Positions 8,105 through 15,381 of a stretch of 64,000 nt of DNA are shown in pieces. The number at the start of each line of letters is the position of its first letter. Within the stretch, counting starts at the first letter, position 1. The DNA lies in the NCBI GenBank assembly GCA_963777905.1, contig CAVZSM010000018.1:24238-88237 (forward strand). Reading direction: 5' to 3'. Source of the DNA: Trebonia sp963777905. Its GTDB lineage: Bacteria > Actinomycetota > Actinomycetes > Streptosporangiales > Streptosporangiaceae. The notes under the pieces are model-generated. The model saw only the letters and a list, made by a program, of their open reading frames with translations. It searched no databases and had not been told where the DNA came from. Made by a program: the position numbers and the translations under genes.

Positions 8105-8797
8105 CTAGCTGAGGTGCGGCAGCAGGCCGGTGATCGAGTCCAGGACGAGCGGCGACCCCGGCAGGCCGGTCTGCGACGGCACGGCCTCCAGCTCGGCTCT
8201 CGTCGACTCGCCGGTCAGCACGCCGGCCACGATCCCCGCGCCCGCCCGCAGGCCGGATTCGACGTCGCTTGTCGTGTCGCCGACGACCGCCAGCTCGTGC
8301 ACCGAGCCGCCGCCGAGCCGCAGCAGCGCGGTGAGCGGCATATCCGGCCACGGCCGGCCGCGGCCGGCGTCGGCGGGGGACAGCACCAGGTCCACCAGCG
8401 ATCCCCAGCCGAGCTCCGCGATGATCGCGTCCCGCGTCGCGGGGGAGAAGCCGGTGCTCAGGCACACCTTGATCCCGGCGGACCGGCAGTGCGCGAACAG
8501 CGCTTCCGCGCCGGGTATCGCCGCCACCTCACCGCCACTGACCGCCGCCGCGTAGTGCGCCTCGAACGCCGCGTTCGCCGCCTGCGCGGCGCCCTCGGAA
8601 CCGAGGATGTGCCGGAACACCTCGATCTTCGACTGGCCCATCGTCGCCCTGACGTACTTCATCGCCGTGACGAACTCGGCGACGGGCAGGTTGAAGCTGG
8701 TGATCGCGTCGGTGAACGCGGCCATCACGACGCCGTCATCCCTGACGGTGGTGCCTGCCATGTCCAGGCAGGCGACGGAAATACGGTGCTGGCTCAT
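8105..8797 (-). CDS. phosphonatase-like HAD hydrolase
   Basis: This 230-residue HAD-superfamily enzyme resembles phosphonoacetaldehyde hydrolase. The nucleophile motif is LDMAGTTVRDDG. The cap region MGQSKIEVFRHIL places a Lys where PhnX uses Schiff-base chemistry, and GDTTSDVESGLRAG supplies the acidic metal-binding loop. Start ATG 8797 overlaps the TGA of the upstream FAD oxidoreductase by four bases, showing translational coupling. The family (TIGR03351 type) is known to sit beside a TIGR03364-type FAD oxidoreductase and is proposed to cleave a C-P bond. The exact phosphonate is not established here. Confidence 0.85.
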   Translation of the reverse strand: MSQHRISVACLDMAGTTVRDDGVVMAAFTDAITSFNLPVAEFVTAMKYVRATMGQSKIEVFRHILGSEGAAQAANAAFEAHYAAAVSGGEVAAIPGAEALFAHCRSAGIKVCLSTGFSPATRDAIIAELGWGSLVDLVLSPADAGRGRPWPDMPLTALLRLGGGSVHELAVVGDTTSDVESGLRAGAGIVAGVLTGESTRAELEAVPSQTGLPGSPLVLDSITGLLPHLS

Positions 8798-9906
8798 GGC
8801 AGGAACGTCTCCTCGGCGATCGCGGGCGAACAGGTCATGCCGCGTCCGCCCGGGCCGGTGACGAGCACCACGCCGGGCGCGACCACGGATCGGTGGTAAA
8901 GGTCGGACGTGCCGGTCACCTCGCTGTAGACGCCGGCCCACCGGCGCAGCACCCGGGGCAGCGGGCGGCCGAGCAGCGCCTCGGCGCGGGCCCGCAGGTG
9001 GTCGTAGGGCTCCTCGTCCACGTCGAAGGCGAACGGCTCGTCGTAGGAGTGGGTGTCCCCGATGGTCAGCCCGCCGTCGGCGCGCTGCACGAGCAGGAGT
9101 TGCGCGCGGCTCGCCGCGGCCACCGGGGTCTGCGGCCCGAGCAGGGCGAGCGACGGCACGTCATAGGCCGGGTAGTAGCGCAGCGAGTCGCCGTCCGCGA
9201 CCGACGTCGTGAGCGACTCGGGGAACGGCGCGGTCTGCATCATCTGCAGCCGCACCCGCCGCAGGTGGTGCGCCGTGGCCGCCAGGTGCGGCCCGGCCAC
9301 GCCGGTGAAGTTCGCCCCGGTGCACAGCACCACGAGGTCACCGCGGTACCATCGGCCGCGCTGGTCCCGCACTCCGTGCGCGACGACCTCGACGGCCTCC
9401 CGGCCGGGCAGCCACTCGTACCCCGGCCCCGCCAGCGCCGCACGCAGGGCGGGGAGCGCGACCCGCGGCTCCACGATCGCGTCGGCCCGGCAGTACAGCC
9501 CGCCGAGGAACTCGCCCCGCAGCGCCGGGTTCACCGCGCGCACGCCGTCGGGGTCGAGCAGCTCGAAGTCGCGCTGCTTGGCGTCGGGCAGCTCTGCCGC
9601 CTCGCCGAGCACGCGCAGCTCCGCCTCGCGGGTCGCGAGCGTCAGCGACCCGGCGGGCCGGAACCCGGTGCCCGGGGCGGACGCGGCGATCTCCTCCCAC
9701 AGCTCCCGTGCGCGCAACGCCAGCGCGAGCTCGGGGCCCGCTCGCCGTCCGCTCACCCAGACGAGGCCGAAGTTCCGCACGCTCGCCCCGCGCGCCTCAG
9801 GTTCCCGCTCCAGGTGCACCACGGAGAACCCGCGGCGCCGTGCCATGACGGCGTGCATCGTGCCGAGCACGCCGCCCCCGACGATCACCACCCGCTGCTC
9901 AGCCAC
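8794..9906 (-). CDS. FAD-dependent oxidoreductase of the phosphonate-associated TIGR03364 type
   Basis: About 370 residues from GTG 9906. The N-terminal Rossmann motif VVIVGGGVLGTMHA binds FAD, and the C-terminal GPGGRGMTCSPAIAE closes the DAO fold. DAO-family relatives oxidise C-N bonds, so a role in deaminating an aminoalkylphosphonate before the adjacent phosphonatase-like step is plausible. It is encoded between the HAD gene (4-nt overlap) and the GntR gene. A TATACT -10 box eight bases before the GTG suggests its own leaderless promoter. Confidence 0.82.
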   Translation of the reverse strand: MAEQRVVIVGGGVLGTMHAVMARRRGFSVVHLEREPEARGASVRNFGLVWVSGRRAGPELALALRARELWEEIAASAPGTGFRPAGSLTLATREAELRVLGEAAELPDAKQRDFELLDPDGVRAVNPALRGEFLGGLYCRADAIVEPRVALPALRAALAGPGYEWLPGREAVEVVAHGVRDQRGRWYRGDLVVLCTGANFTGVAGPHLAATAHHLRRVRLQMMQTAPFPESLTTSVADGDSLRYYPAYDVPSLALLGPQTPVAAASRAQLLLVQRADGGLTIGDTHSYDEPFAFDVDEEPYDHLRARAEALLGRPLPRVLRRWAGVYSEVTGTSDLYHRSVVAPGVVLVTGPGGRGMTCSPAIAEETFLP

Positions 9907-9941
9907 AGATGACGAGTATAACTTGTATAGCCAACTTTGGG
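9907..9941 (-). promoter_or_regulatory. promoter/possible GntR operator before the FAD oxidoreductase
   Basis: On the minus strand a TATACT hexamer (9915-9920) lies eight bases before GTG 9906. It is preceded by TATACAAGT, giving an AT-rich stretch unlike the surrounding DNA. The GntR gene's own upstream region also has CAAGT next to its -10 box TACTCT. The shared CAAGT element next to a TACTC/TATACTC box in both places could be the GntR binding site. This is inference from two sites only. Confidence 0.4.
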
Positions 9942-10691
9942 CTATGACGGGGCAGCGGACGTCCGGGACAGTGCGTTGACGGCGACGGAGTTGCGGATGC
10001 TGAACGCTGTCAGTGAGCCCACGTACCGGTCGTCGGACCACTCCACCGGCTGCCCGGAACGGTCCGTCGTGAACCGCCGTTCGCGCAGCAGCGGCACCCC
10101 GGCCCGCACGCCGAGCAGCCGGGCGTCCTCGGCGGACGCGGGCACCGCGTCGATCACGTGCTCGGCGTCGGTGAACACCACACCGAGCGCCTCGAGCCGC
10201 TCGGTGATCGAGTCGACGGACAGGTCCATTTCGGCGACGAGCGTGCCCACCTGGTCGGGATAGGCGGCGCGCTCCACCATCACGGGACGTCCTGACAGCA
10301 GCCGCACCCGGACCAGGGACCAGACATGGAAGCCGGCGGGCAGCGCCAGCCGGTCGGCCTCGGCCTCGGTGGCGGGGCGCCGCTCGAGGGTCACCACGCG
10401 GCCGCCGGGCACCTCGCCGATGGCTCGTGCCCAGCGGGAGAACGACAGCAGCTCGCCGAAGCTCTGCACCCGCGGGCCGCCGATCACCACCCGGCGGGCA
10501 CCGCGGCGGGAGGCGATCACGCCGTCCGCCCGCAGCGCGGCGAACGCCTGCCTTATCGTGCCACGAGACACCGAATACCGCTCGGCGAGCTCGCTTTCCG
10601 AAGGGAGCTTGGTGTTCACCGGGTAAGTGCCTGCCGCGATGGCCGCCTTGATATCTTCGGCCACCTTCCGGTACAGCGAGGACCCGGTCAT
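9942..10691 (-). CDS. GntR family transcriptional regulator (HutC/UTRA type)
   Basis: About 249 residues. The N-terminal winged helix (YRKVAEDIKAAIAAGTYP, SESELAERYSVSRGTIRQAFAALRADGVI) is followed by a UTRA ligand-binding domain (VERAAYPDQVGTLVAEMDL to the C-terminus). It precedes the phosphonate-type FAD oxidoreductase and phosphonatase-like genes on the same strand and probably senses the phosphonate or a breakdown product. ATG 10691 is preferred because a TACTCT -10 box lies eight bases before it (leaderless). An upstream in-frame start would add ten residues. Confidence 0.88.
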   Translation of the reverse strand: MTGSSLYRKVAEDIKAAIAAGTYPVNTKLPSESELAERYSVSRGTIRQAFAALRADGVIASRRGARRVVIGGPRVQSFGELLSFSRWARAIGEVPGGRVVTLERRPATEAEADRLALPAGFHVWSLVRVRLLSGRPVMVERAAYPDQVGTLVAEMDLSVDSITERLEALGVVFTDAEHVIDAVPASAEDARLLGVRAGVPLLRERRFTTDRSGQPVEWSDDRYVGSLTAFSIRNSVAVNALSRTSAAPS

Positions 10692-10803
10692 GCACACAAA
10701 GAGTACTTGGCCTGATGCCATACTTGCTGCCAGCCCTGCTGTCCGGGACTATCGTTAGCTTTGAATAAAGCCCGTGTTTCCGCGGGGGCGGCGGAGGTCA
10801 CCG

Positions 10804-11646
10804 ATGGCCAGCGACAAGGACGGCAACCGGTACACGGTTGCCGACATCGACATCACCAGGCCGAACGTAGCGCGCGTTTACGACTGTTTTCTCGACGGGA
10901 AAGACAATTTCGCCGCGGACCGCGAGTTCGTGCGGCAGGCCCTCGAGATCGCGCCGAAGGCGGGGATGTCCGCCAAAAACAACCGCGCGTTCCTGAGCCG
11001 GGTGGTCCGCCACCTCGTCGCCGATGTCGGCCTCACGCAGCTGCTCGATATCGGCTCGGGGCTGCCCACCCAGGGCAACGTGAGCGAGATCGCGCACGCC
11101 ATCGACCCGACGGTGCACGTCGTGCACGTCGACAACGACCCGATCGTCTACACGCACAGCAAGGCGCTGCTCACCGACTCGTGGACCACCGACATCGTGG
11201 TCGGCGACGTCCGCAAGCCCGCCGAGATCCTGGCCGACCCCGACGTGCGCAAGCTCATCGACTTCGAGAAGCCCATCGGCCTGCTGCTGTTCGCGATCCT
11301 GCACCACGTCACGGACGACGATGAGCCGGGACGGATCGCCGCCCAGCTGCGGGACGCGATGCCCGACGGGAGCTACCTCGCGCTCTCCAGCCTGCGGCTG
11401 CCAGGACCCGAGCTGCCAGAACTGCGCGCCGTGACCATCGAGGGCGAGAAGCTCCTGGTGGGCACGCTCGGCAGCGGGCGCTGGCGGGAGGACGAGGAGA
11501 TCCTCACCTGGTTCGGCGACTGGGAACTGCTCGAGCCCGGCCTGGTGTCCATCCTGGACTGGCGCCCCGCGCCGGGAACGTTCATCGAGCGGGACGAGAA
11601 CTACCACAGCTTCTTCGGCGGCGTGGCGCGCAAGCCCGCGAGATAG
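10804..11646 (+). CDS. SAM-dependent methyltransferase of the DUF574 family
   Basis: The 280-residue protein is characteristic of actinomycete DUF574 (S-adenosyl methyltransferase) proteins: NVARVYDCFLDGKDNFAADRE at the N-terminus, FLSRVVRHL, the SAM motif LLDIGSGLPTQGNVSEIAH, VHVDNDPIVYTHS, and a C-terminal SILDWRPAPG. GGAGG lies nine bases before ATG 10804. The biological substrate of the family is not known to me. It stands alone, followed by the DUF427 gene after 80 bp. Confidence 0.9.
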   Translation: MASDKDGNRYTVADIDITRPNVARVYDCFLDGKDNFAADREFVRQALEIAPKAGMSAKNNRAFLSRVVRHLVADVGLTQLLDIGSGLPTQGNVSEIAHAIDPTVHVVHVDNDPIVYTHSKALLTDSWTTDIVVGDVRKPAEILADPDVRKLIDFEKPIGLLLFAILHHVTDDDEPGRIAAQLRDAMPDGSYLALSSLRLPGPELPELRAVTIEGEKLLVGTLGSGRWREDEEILTWFGDWELLEPGLVSILDWRPAPGTFIERDENYHSFFGGVARKPAR

Positions 11647-11726
11647 CGGGCCCGTTCCGGAATGTCTGCGGCCCCGTGCGGGCTTACGCAGATAACCGCT
11701 GACCCACTCCGGAAGAGAGCCCTGTC

Positions 11727-12098
11727 ATGGACCGCGCCGTGAAGATCCCGGACGCCACCCACCCGATCACCGTCCGCCCCACCGGTTCCCGCGTGACCGT
11801 GCGCGTCGGCGGCGTGACGGTCGCCGAGTCGGACAGCGCGCTGTCGCTGGCCGAGTCGTCTTATCCCGTGGTGCAGTACATCCCCCTCGGCGACGTCGAC
11901 CAGAGCCTGCTGCGGCGCACCGACAGCCACACCTACTGCCCTTACAAGGGCGAGGCCAGCTACTACAGCGTCCAGACCCCGGACGGCGCGACCGAGGCCG
12001 ACCTGATCTGGACCTACGAGCAGCCCTACGACGCGGTCAAGGAGATCGCCGGTCACGTGGCGTTCTACGCGAACCGCGCCGAGGTCGCCGTCGGCTGA
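11727..12098 (+). CDS. DUF427 domain-containing protein
   Basis: The 123-residue protein fits the beta-rich DUF427 family: VTVRVGGVTVAESDSALSLAESSYPVVQYIPLGDV, then CPYKGEASYY and IWTYEQPYDAVKEIAGHVAFY. GGAAGAGAG precedes the ATG. The family's function is not established. The two first copies of the 18-bp repeat lie 104 and 195 bp after its stop codon. Confidence 0.9.
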   Translation: MDRAVKIPDATHPITVRPTGSRVTVRVGGVTVAESDSALSLAESSYPVVQYIPLGDVDQSLLRRTDSHTYCPYKGEASYYSVQTPDGATEADLIWTYEQPYDAVKEIAGHVAFYANRAEVAVG

Positions 12099-12201
12099 CC
12101 TTCCCCATCATCCCGAACGGGCCCGTCACTCCGCCCCATCGTCCCCTCGGCGCCCTTGAGTCGCCTGGCCCCTCTGCTCTGCTGCGCGCGCCCCAGCCTC
12201 G

Positions 12202-12219
12202 TGATAACAGCAAGAAGCG
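12202..12219 (+). repeat. 18-bp dispersed repeat, copy 1
   Basis: TGATAACAGCAAGAAGCG, identical to four other copies in the window. It lies in the 474-bp non-coding gap between the DUF427 gene and the small monooxygenase gene, 74 bp before copy 2. Flanks share no similarity with the other copies. Confidence 0.85.
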
Positions 12220-12236
12220 GATCTGAATGCCGTAGC

Positions 12237-12276
12237 GCTGAAACTTTGGCCGCCTCTGGCCGGTCAAACTTTCAGC
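12237..12276. repeat. imperfect 12-bp hairpin between repeat copies 1 and 2
   Basis: GCTGAAACTTTG (12237-12248) pairs with CAAACTTTCAGC (12265-12276) with one mismatch, leaving a 16-nt loop. It occupies the space bounded by the two 18-bp repeats. No U-run follows, so it is not a standard terminator. Confidence 0.6.
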
Positions 12277-12292
12277 ATCATCGGATGTCATC

Positions 12293-12310
12293 TGATAACA
12301 GCAAGAAGCG
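12293..12310 (+). repeat. 18-bp dispersed repeat, copy 2
   Basis: TGATAACAGCAAGAAGCG, identical to copy 1, starting 91 bp downstream of it in the same orientation. It closes a 109-bp unit of repeat, hairpin, repeat in the non-coding gap. Confidence 0.85.
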
Positions 12311-12354
12311 CTCGGCAGGAGGAGCCTCTTTCGCCGTCGCGATGGGCGGCGTTC

Positions 12355-12430
12355 CCCACATAGGGCGCAATCGTCCCGGTTTATGTCCTTTTTGCCCCAG
12401 TTCATCGGTGCCTTTTGCGCCCTATGTGGG
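12355..12430. repeat. 16-bp perfect inverted repeat enclosing 44 nt
   Basis: CCCACATAGGGCGCAA (12355-12370) and TTGCGCCCTATGTGGG (12415-12430) are exact reverse complements. The 76-bp unit has the size and layout of a very small MITE or a structured RNA. No target-site duplication is obvious, and there is no coding content. The loop is rich in T and C. Confidence 0.7.
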
Positions 12431-12541
12431 TGCCGGCCGGCCACGCGCGGCCCGACCGCGGCTGCCGACTGCGCAATCCTGCTAGCGGGTGAGCGCCCCG
12501 CGCCTGAGCGCCTCCACGTCGCCGCCATGGCGACGGCACAT

Positions 12542-12558
12542 CGCCTGCATCGCAGGCG
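12542..12558. repeat. small 7-bp hairpin before the monooxygenase gene
   Basis: CGCCTGC and GCAGGCG flank a three-base loop, 15 bp before ATG 12573. It might affect translation of that gene or end transcripts from upstream, although no good U-run follows. Confidence 0.35.
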
Positions 12559-12572
12559 GCTTTGCTTGAGTC

Positions 12573-12890
12573 ATGAAAGCAAACTACGGATTCACCTGCA
12601 AGATGACTGCCAAGCCGGGCATGGGCGACCAGCTGGTCAAGCTCCTGCTGACAGGCCTGGATGAGGGCAACCCGGGCTCCACCGAATGGTGCGTGGTGTA
12701 CCTGGTGAGCCGCTCGGCCTCCAACCCCGACGTCGTCACTGTCCAGGAGGGCTGGACGACCGAGGAGGACCACCACCGGATCTTCGGCGGTGCTGCCGCT
12801 CAGGCGATCGTCGCCCAGTTCGCCGACATCCTCGCCGACGAGCCAACCTACGACGACCTCATCGCCGTGGACGGCAAAGCCAACTACTGA
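12573..12890 (+). CDS. small antibiotic-biosynthesis-monooxygenase-like (ABM-fold) protein
   Basis: The 105-residue protein has the dimeric alpha-beta barrel layout: an N-terminal strand YGFTCKMTAKPGMGDQLVKLLL, a central CVVYLVSRSASNPDVVTVQEGW, a helix EEDHHRIFGGAAAQAIVAQFADIL, and a short C-terminal strand. ABM-fold proteins act as small monooxygenases, heme-degrading enzymes or stress proteins, so the reaction is open. No strong ribosome site precedes the ATG. Copy 3 of the 18-bp repeat follows after 229 bp. Confidence 0.78.
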   Translation: MKANYGFTCKMTAKPGMGDQLVKLLLTGLDEGNPGSTEWCVVYLVSRSASNPDVVTVQEGWTTEEDHHRIFGGAAAQAIVAQFADILADEPTYDDLIAVDGKANY

Positions 12891-13053
12891 GCAGCCCCGG
12901 GTGACGTAGTCCAGCCGCGTCTCCAGGCCAGGGGTACCTAACGCTCCACCATCTTCCAGGGCGGTCCCGGGCAGCGCCCGGCGTTGCCCCGCAGATCCCA
13001 CAGCCCTCAGCGTCACCAAGCCCGAACGCGGCGGCCGGGCATATGCCGGTCAA

Positions 13054-13097
13054 TGCGCGATCGACCTGCCCGATTGGTGTCGATTGCGCGATCGACA
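13054..13097. repeat. 12-bp direct repeat at 31-bp spacing, second copy within a 7-bp hairpin
   Basis: TGCGCGATCGAC occurs at 13054-13065 and 13085-13096. The second copy is part of a perfect inverted repeat, TGTCGAT (13078-13084) and ATCGACA (13091-13097). The region is non-coding, between the convergent ABM-like and marR genes. A 31-bp phasing (three helical turns) suits protein binding. Function unknown. Confidence 0.55.
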
Positions 13098-13119
13098 GGT
13101 TCGCATCGGCCCGCTGCCC

Positions 13120-13137
13120 TGATAACAGCAAGAGGCG
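13120..13137 (+). repeat. 18-bp dispersed repeat, copy 3 (AAGAGG variant)
   Basis: TGATAACAGCAAGAGGCG differs from the main form by one base (A to G at position 14). It sits ten bases beyond the 3' end of the frameshifted marR gene, which is on the opposite strand. Confidence 0.83.
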
Positions 13138-13147
13138 GCTGGGGCCG

Positions 13148-13637
13148 CTAACGGGGCGTGAGGTCTTCGACCGCTTCGCAGGCCGTCAGGACCGGGTCGA
13201 GGTCGTTGACGCGGGCGGCGAGGGCGCCCAGCAGCTTCCTGAAGGCCGCCTGGTCGTCGGGGTCCAGGCCGGCCAGCAGGTGCTGCTCGGCGTGGGCGAA
13301 GCGCGCGTCTAGGTCGGCGAGGACCTCCCGGCCGTGGGCGGTGGCGACCACGCGGCGGCTGCGGCGATCGGCCGGGTCGGGCTTGGCGCTCGACGAGCTT
13401 CGCGGCTTCCAGGTCGTCGAGCAGGTAGGTCATGACGGTGCGGTCGATGCCGAGGCGCTGCGCCATCGCCGCCTGGCTGCCTGGCTCGTCGCGGGCGGCG
13501 GCGCACAGCACCTGGTAGCCGCGATGACCGCCGGGCATGCCAGCCGTGGCGGCGTCGGCCGCCTTGACGTACGCCCGGAACACCACGGCGAGGCCCCAGC
13601 CGAGGTCACCGGCGAGCCGGTCAGGAGTCACCGTCAT
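13148..13637 (-). pseudogene. MarR family regulator split by a one-base frameshift
   Basis: ATG 13637 begins a MarR-type protein (winged helix AMAQRLGIDRTVMTYLLDDLEAAKLVER). After ERQ the frame is lost. One base over, the wing DPADRRSRRVVATAHGREVL and the C-terminal dimer helix ending EAVEDLTPR continue to a stop at 13148. The span is 490 nt, one base too many, consistent with an extra G at about 13385-13386. Repaired, the protein is about 162 residues. It is divergent from the LLM-hemerythrin gene and would be its natural regulator. The change could be a real mutation or a sequencing error. Confidence 0.75.
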
Positions 13638-13721
13638 GCCTCCCATGGTAGACCCTGCTGCACACAAGATAGTCTGTGAGTTATATTATCTGTCACGTAG
13701 ACCACTATCGGGAGATGGCAG
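13638..13721. promoter_or_regulatory. divergent promoter region marR / LLM-hemerythrin
   Basis: This 84-bp gap is AT-richer than its flanks and holds an interrupted inverted repeat AGATA ... TATCT around GTCTGTGAGTTATAT (13671-13691). It probably contains both start sites and the MarR operator. No exact promoter can be fixed. Confidence 0.35.
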
Positions 13722-15287
13722 ATGGCTGACTACGGTCACGACCTTTCGTTCGGGATATTCGTGACGCCGAAAGCGGACGCGGGCCCGCACATCATCGAGC
13801 TCGCGCGGCGCGCGGACGCGGCCGGGCTGGACTGGGTGAGCGTGCAGGACCATCCATACCAGCCCGCCTTCCTCGACGCGATGACGCTGCTGACCGCGAT
13901 CGCGGCGGCGACCGAGCGCGTCGCCGTCTTCCCGAACGTGGCCAACCTGCCGCTGCGCCCGCCTGCGGTGCTGGCGCGCGCGGTCGCGAGCCTGGACATC
14001 CTGTCTGGCGGGCGGGCTGAGCTGGGGATCGGTACGGGGGCGTTCTGGGACGCGATCGCGGCGATGGGCGGGCCGCGGCGGTCGCCACGGGAGTCGGTCG
14101 ACGCGCTGCGAGAGGCGATCGCCGTGATCCGGGCGCTGTGGACGCCGGGTCGCGGGGCGCGGGCCGGCGGGCAGTACTACTCGGTGTCCGGGGCGAAGCC
14201 GGGGCCGTTCCCCGTGCACGACGTGGGCATCTGGGTGGGCGCGTACAAGGAGCGGATGCTGCGGCTCACCGGCGAGGCCGGCGACGGGTGGCTGCCGAGC
14301 TCGCCGTACGCGCCGCCGGAGCAGCTCGCCGCGATGAACGCGGTGATCGACGCGGCCGCGACGGAGGCCGGGCGGTCGCCCGCGGACGTGCGGCGGATCT
14401 ACAACATCGCCGGCTCGTTCAGCGGCGACGGGTCCGCCTTCCTCCAGGGGCCGCCGAAGGTATGGGCGGAGCAGCTCGCCGGGCTCGCACTCGACGAGGG
14501 GATCAGCGGATTCGTGCTGATGGCGGACGACACCGTCACCGTGGACCGGTTCGCGGCCGAGGTGGCGCCCGCGGTGCGGGAGCTGGTCGCGAGCGAGCGC
14601 GCGCTGGCGGACGCGGACGCGGATACAGACGCCCGCCCAGTCTCTTCTCCGACTGATAACAGCAAGAAGCGTGAGCGCGGGATTGGCGTGGCGGCGACGC
14701 CCGATCCGGGAGTCCGGCTCAGCGATGAGACGCTGTGGGACGAGACGGCGCGCCCGGTCGCGCCGGCGCCCGACCCGGACACTGACTACTCGGAGGCGGG
14801 CCGGTCGCACGCCCGCGACCTGGTAGCGGTCCACGATCACCTGCGGGCGGAGCTGGCGCAGCTGCGGGACATGATCGCCCAGGTCGCCGCCGGCAGCCTC
14901 GACCCGGGCAAGGCCCGGACGGAGATCAGCAAACTGACCATGCGGCAGAACCAGTGGACGGTCGGCGCGTACTGCGAGAGCTACTGCCGGCTGGTCGGCC
15001 TGCATCACACGCTGGAGGACACGTCGCTGTTCACCGGCCTGCGCCGGCTCGACGGCCGGCTCGCGCCGGTCACCGGGCGGCTGACCGAGGAGCACCACGT
15101 GATCGCAGGCCTACTGTCCCGCGTGGACGCGGCGCTGGTGGCCCTGGTCACCGACCCGGTGCGCGGGATGCCCGCGGTGCGGGCCGCTGTGGACCTGCTC
15201 ACCGACGCTCTGCTGTCCCACCTGTCGTACGAGGAACACCAGATTCTGGAGCCCCTGGCCCGGCTCGGGCCCGCGATCTACGGCTGA
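13722..15287 (+). CDS. LLM class F420-dependent oxidoreductase fused to a hemerythrin HHE domain
   Basis: The 521-residue protein has two domains. Residues about 5-300 are a luciferase-like monooxygenase domain (FGIFVTPKAD, DWVSVQDHPYQPAFLD, GRAELGIGTGAFWDAIAAMGG, GEAGDGWLPSSPY), expected to use F420 or flavin. Residues about 360-520 are an HHE hemerythrin domain with diiron ligands in VAVHDHLRAEL, LVGLHHTLED, TEEHHVIAGLL and SYEEHQILEPL. The linker (about 300-355) contains a copy of the 18-bp repeat, read in frame as DNSKKR. A frameshifted marR gene lies divergently upstream. Redox or nitric-oxide related chemistry is plausible but unproven. Confidence 0.87.
   Translation: MADYGHDLSFGIFVTPKADAGPHIIELARRADAAGLDWVSVQDHPYQPAFLDAMTLLTAIAAATERVAVFPNVANLPLRPPAVLARAVASLDILSGGRAELGIGTGAFWDAIAAMGGPRRSPRESVDALREAIAVIRALWTPGRGARAGGQYYSVSGAKPGPFPVHDVGIWVGAYKERMLRLTGEAGDGWLPSSPYAPPEQLAAMNAVIDAAATEAGRSPADVRRIYNIAGSFSGDGSAFLQGPPKVWAEQLAGLALDEGISGFVLMADDTVTVDRFAAEVAPAVRELVASERALADADADTDARPVSSPTDNSKKRERGIGVAATPDPGVRLSDETLWDETARPVAPAPDPDTDYSEAGRSHARDLVAVHDHLRAELAQLRDMIAQVAAGSLDPGKARTEISKLTMRQNQWTVGAYCESYCRLVGLHHTLEDTSLFTGLRRLDGRLAPVTGRLTEEHHVIAGLLSRVDAALVALVTDPVRGMPAVRAAVDLLTDALLSHLSYEEHQILEPLARLGPAIYG
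14654..14671 (+). repeat. 18-bp dispersed repeat, copy 4 (inside a coding linker)
   Basis: TGATAACAGCAAGAAGCG lies in frame within the linker between the LLM and hemerythrin domains and is translated as (T)DNSKK(R). Being 18 nt long it keeps the frame, and the frame used here avoids the two stop codons at its start. Confidence 0.85.
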
Positions 15288-15381
15288 CCGGCCGCGACAC
15301 GCCGATCATCTCAGGGCGTTAATCCAGCTCCTGGCCGCCCCGGACCGTCATTATTGCCAACGGGGCGAAAGGGGCACGACG

